Assembly: GCF_019583405.1 (NCBI RefSeq)
Contig: NZ_SZUU01000001.1
Location: 927,752 to 991,751, forward strand
Length of the DNA: 64,000 bases
Source of the DNA: Bacteroides fragilis
GTDB lineage: Bacteria > Bacteroidota > Bacteroidia > Bacteroidales > Bacteroidaceae
Direction of reading: 5' to 3'
The notes under the pieces: model-generated
What the model was told of the DNA's origin: nothing
Databases searched by the model: none
The model's input: only the letters and a program-made list of their open reading frames with translations
In this document: positions 63,985 through 64,000 of the stretch, one piece after another
How positions within the stretch are numbered: position 1 is the stretch's first letter
Layout of the letters: the number at the start of each line of letters is the position of its first letter
Translations under genes and position numbers: made by a program

Positions 63985-64000
63985 AATAAGGCAGACATAA

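Overview
The window looks like a chromosomal segment of a Bacteroides species close to B. fragilis or B. thetaiotaomicron. This rests on Bacteroides-type promoters (TTTG, a spacer of 18-20 bases, then TAnnTTTG) in front of most transcription units, an hmu haem-uptake operon, the typical Bacteroidetes V-type ATPase set with a DUF2764 gene, a long Ala/Lys/Glu tail on ribosomal protein S16, and lipoproteins of Bacteroides type. The species was not determined. I see no prophage, integrase, transposase, CRISPR array or tRNA gene. The right edge holds the 5S gene of an rRNA operon that runs leftwards from beyond the window.

Layout. 1-6.4 kb, mostly minus strand: start of a DUF418/YeiB-like membrane protein, a DHA2 drug exporter with a short HlyD adaptor, an AspT/YidE-type transporter, a CDF zinc exporter and a small DUF6686-type protein. 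6.9-16.8 kb, plus strand: a haem operon made of a calycin-like lipoprotein, HmuY, the TonB receptor HmuR, the CobN-like HmuS and the membrane proteins HmuT, HmuU and HmuV, ending in a strong terminator. 16.9-20.8 kb: a cobalamin riboswitch in front of the class Ia ribonucleotide reductase genes nrdA and nrdB. 21-22.8 kb: a small membrane protein and a split ThrE exporter. 22.9-26 kb: KDPG aldolase and KDG kinase, divergent from a LacI regulator, with a candidate operator on the kinase promoter. 26-30.4 kb: GNAT, HxlR, a decayed DJ-1/PfpI gene and a large hybrid histidine kinase. 30.4-35.4 kb: the Mg2+ P-type ATPase MgtA and a two-component system, with four 11-bp direct repeats in front of mgtA.

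35.6-39.9 kb holds the most striking system: a tightly packed four-gene RNA-repair operon, rtcB - prfH - Rnl-type RNA ligase - HD-Pnk (an HD-domain end-healing phosphoesterase fused to a P-loop 5'-kinase), behind a strong promoter and a long structured leader of about 310 nt. It joins two chemically different RNA-sealing routes, one end-healing enzyme and a release-factor-like protein that could work on damaged ribosomes.

40-51.4 kb: an NhaC antiporter, rpsP (S16), two lipoprotein genes, a Gly-rich RRM protein, a potABCD polyamine transporter with unusual PotA and PotD, a TlpA-like thioredoxin and a secreted protein of unknown function. 51.4-55.8 kb: glycogen phosphorylase and a GT3-type glycogen synthase. 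55.9-63.5 kb: the V-type ATPase operon (E, DUF2764, A, B, D, I, K), whose K subunit carries the Na+-binding residue pattern. 63.8-64 kb: rRNA terminator and 5S rRNA.
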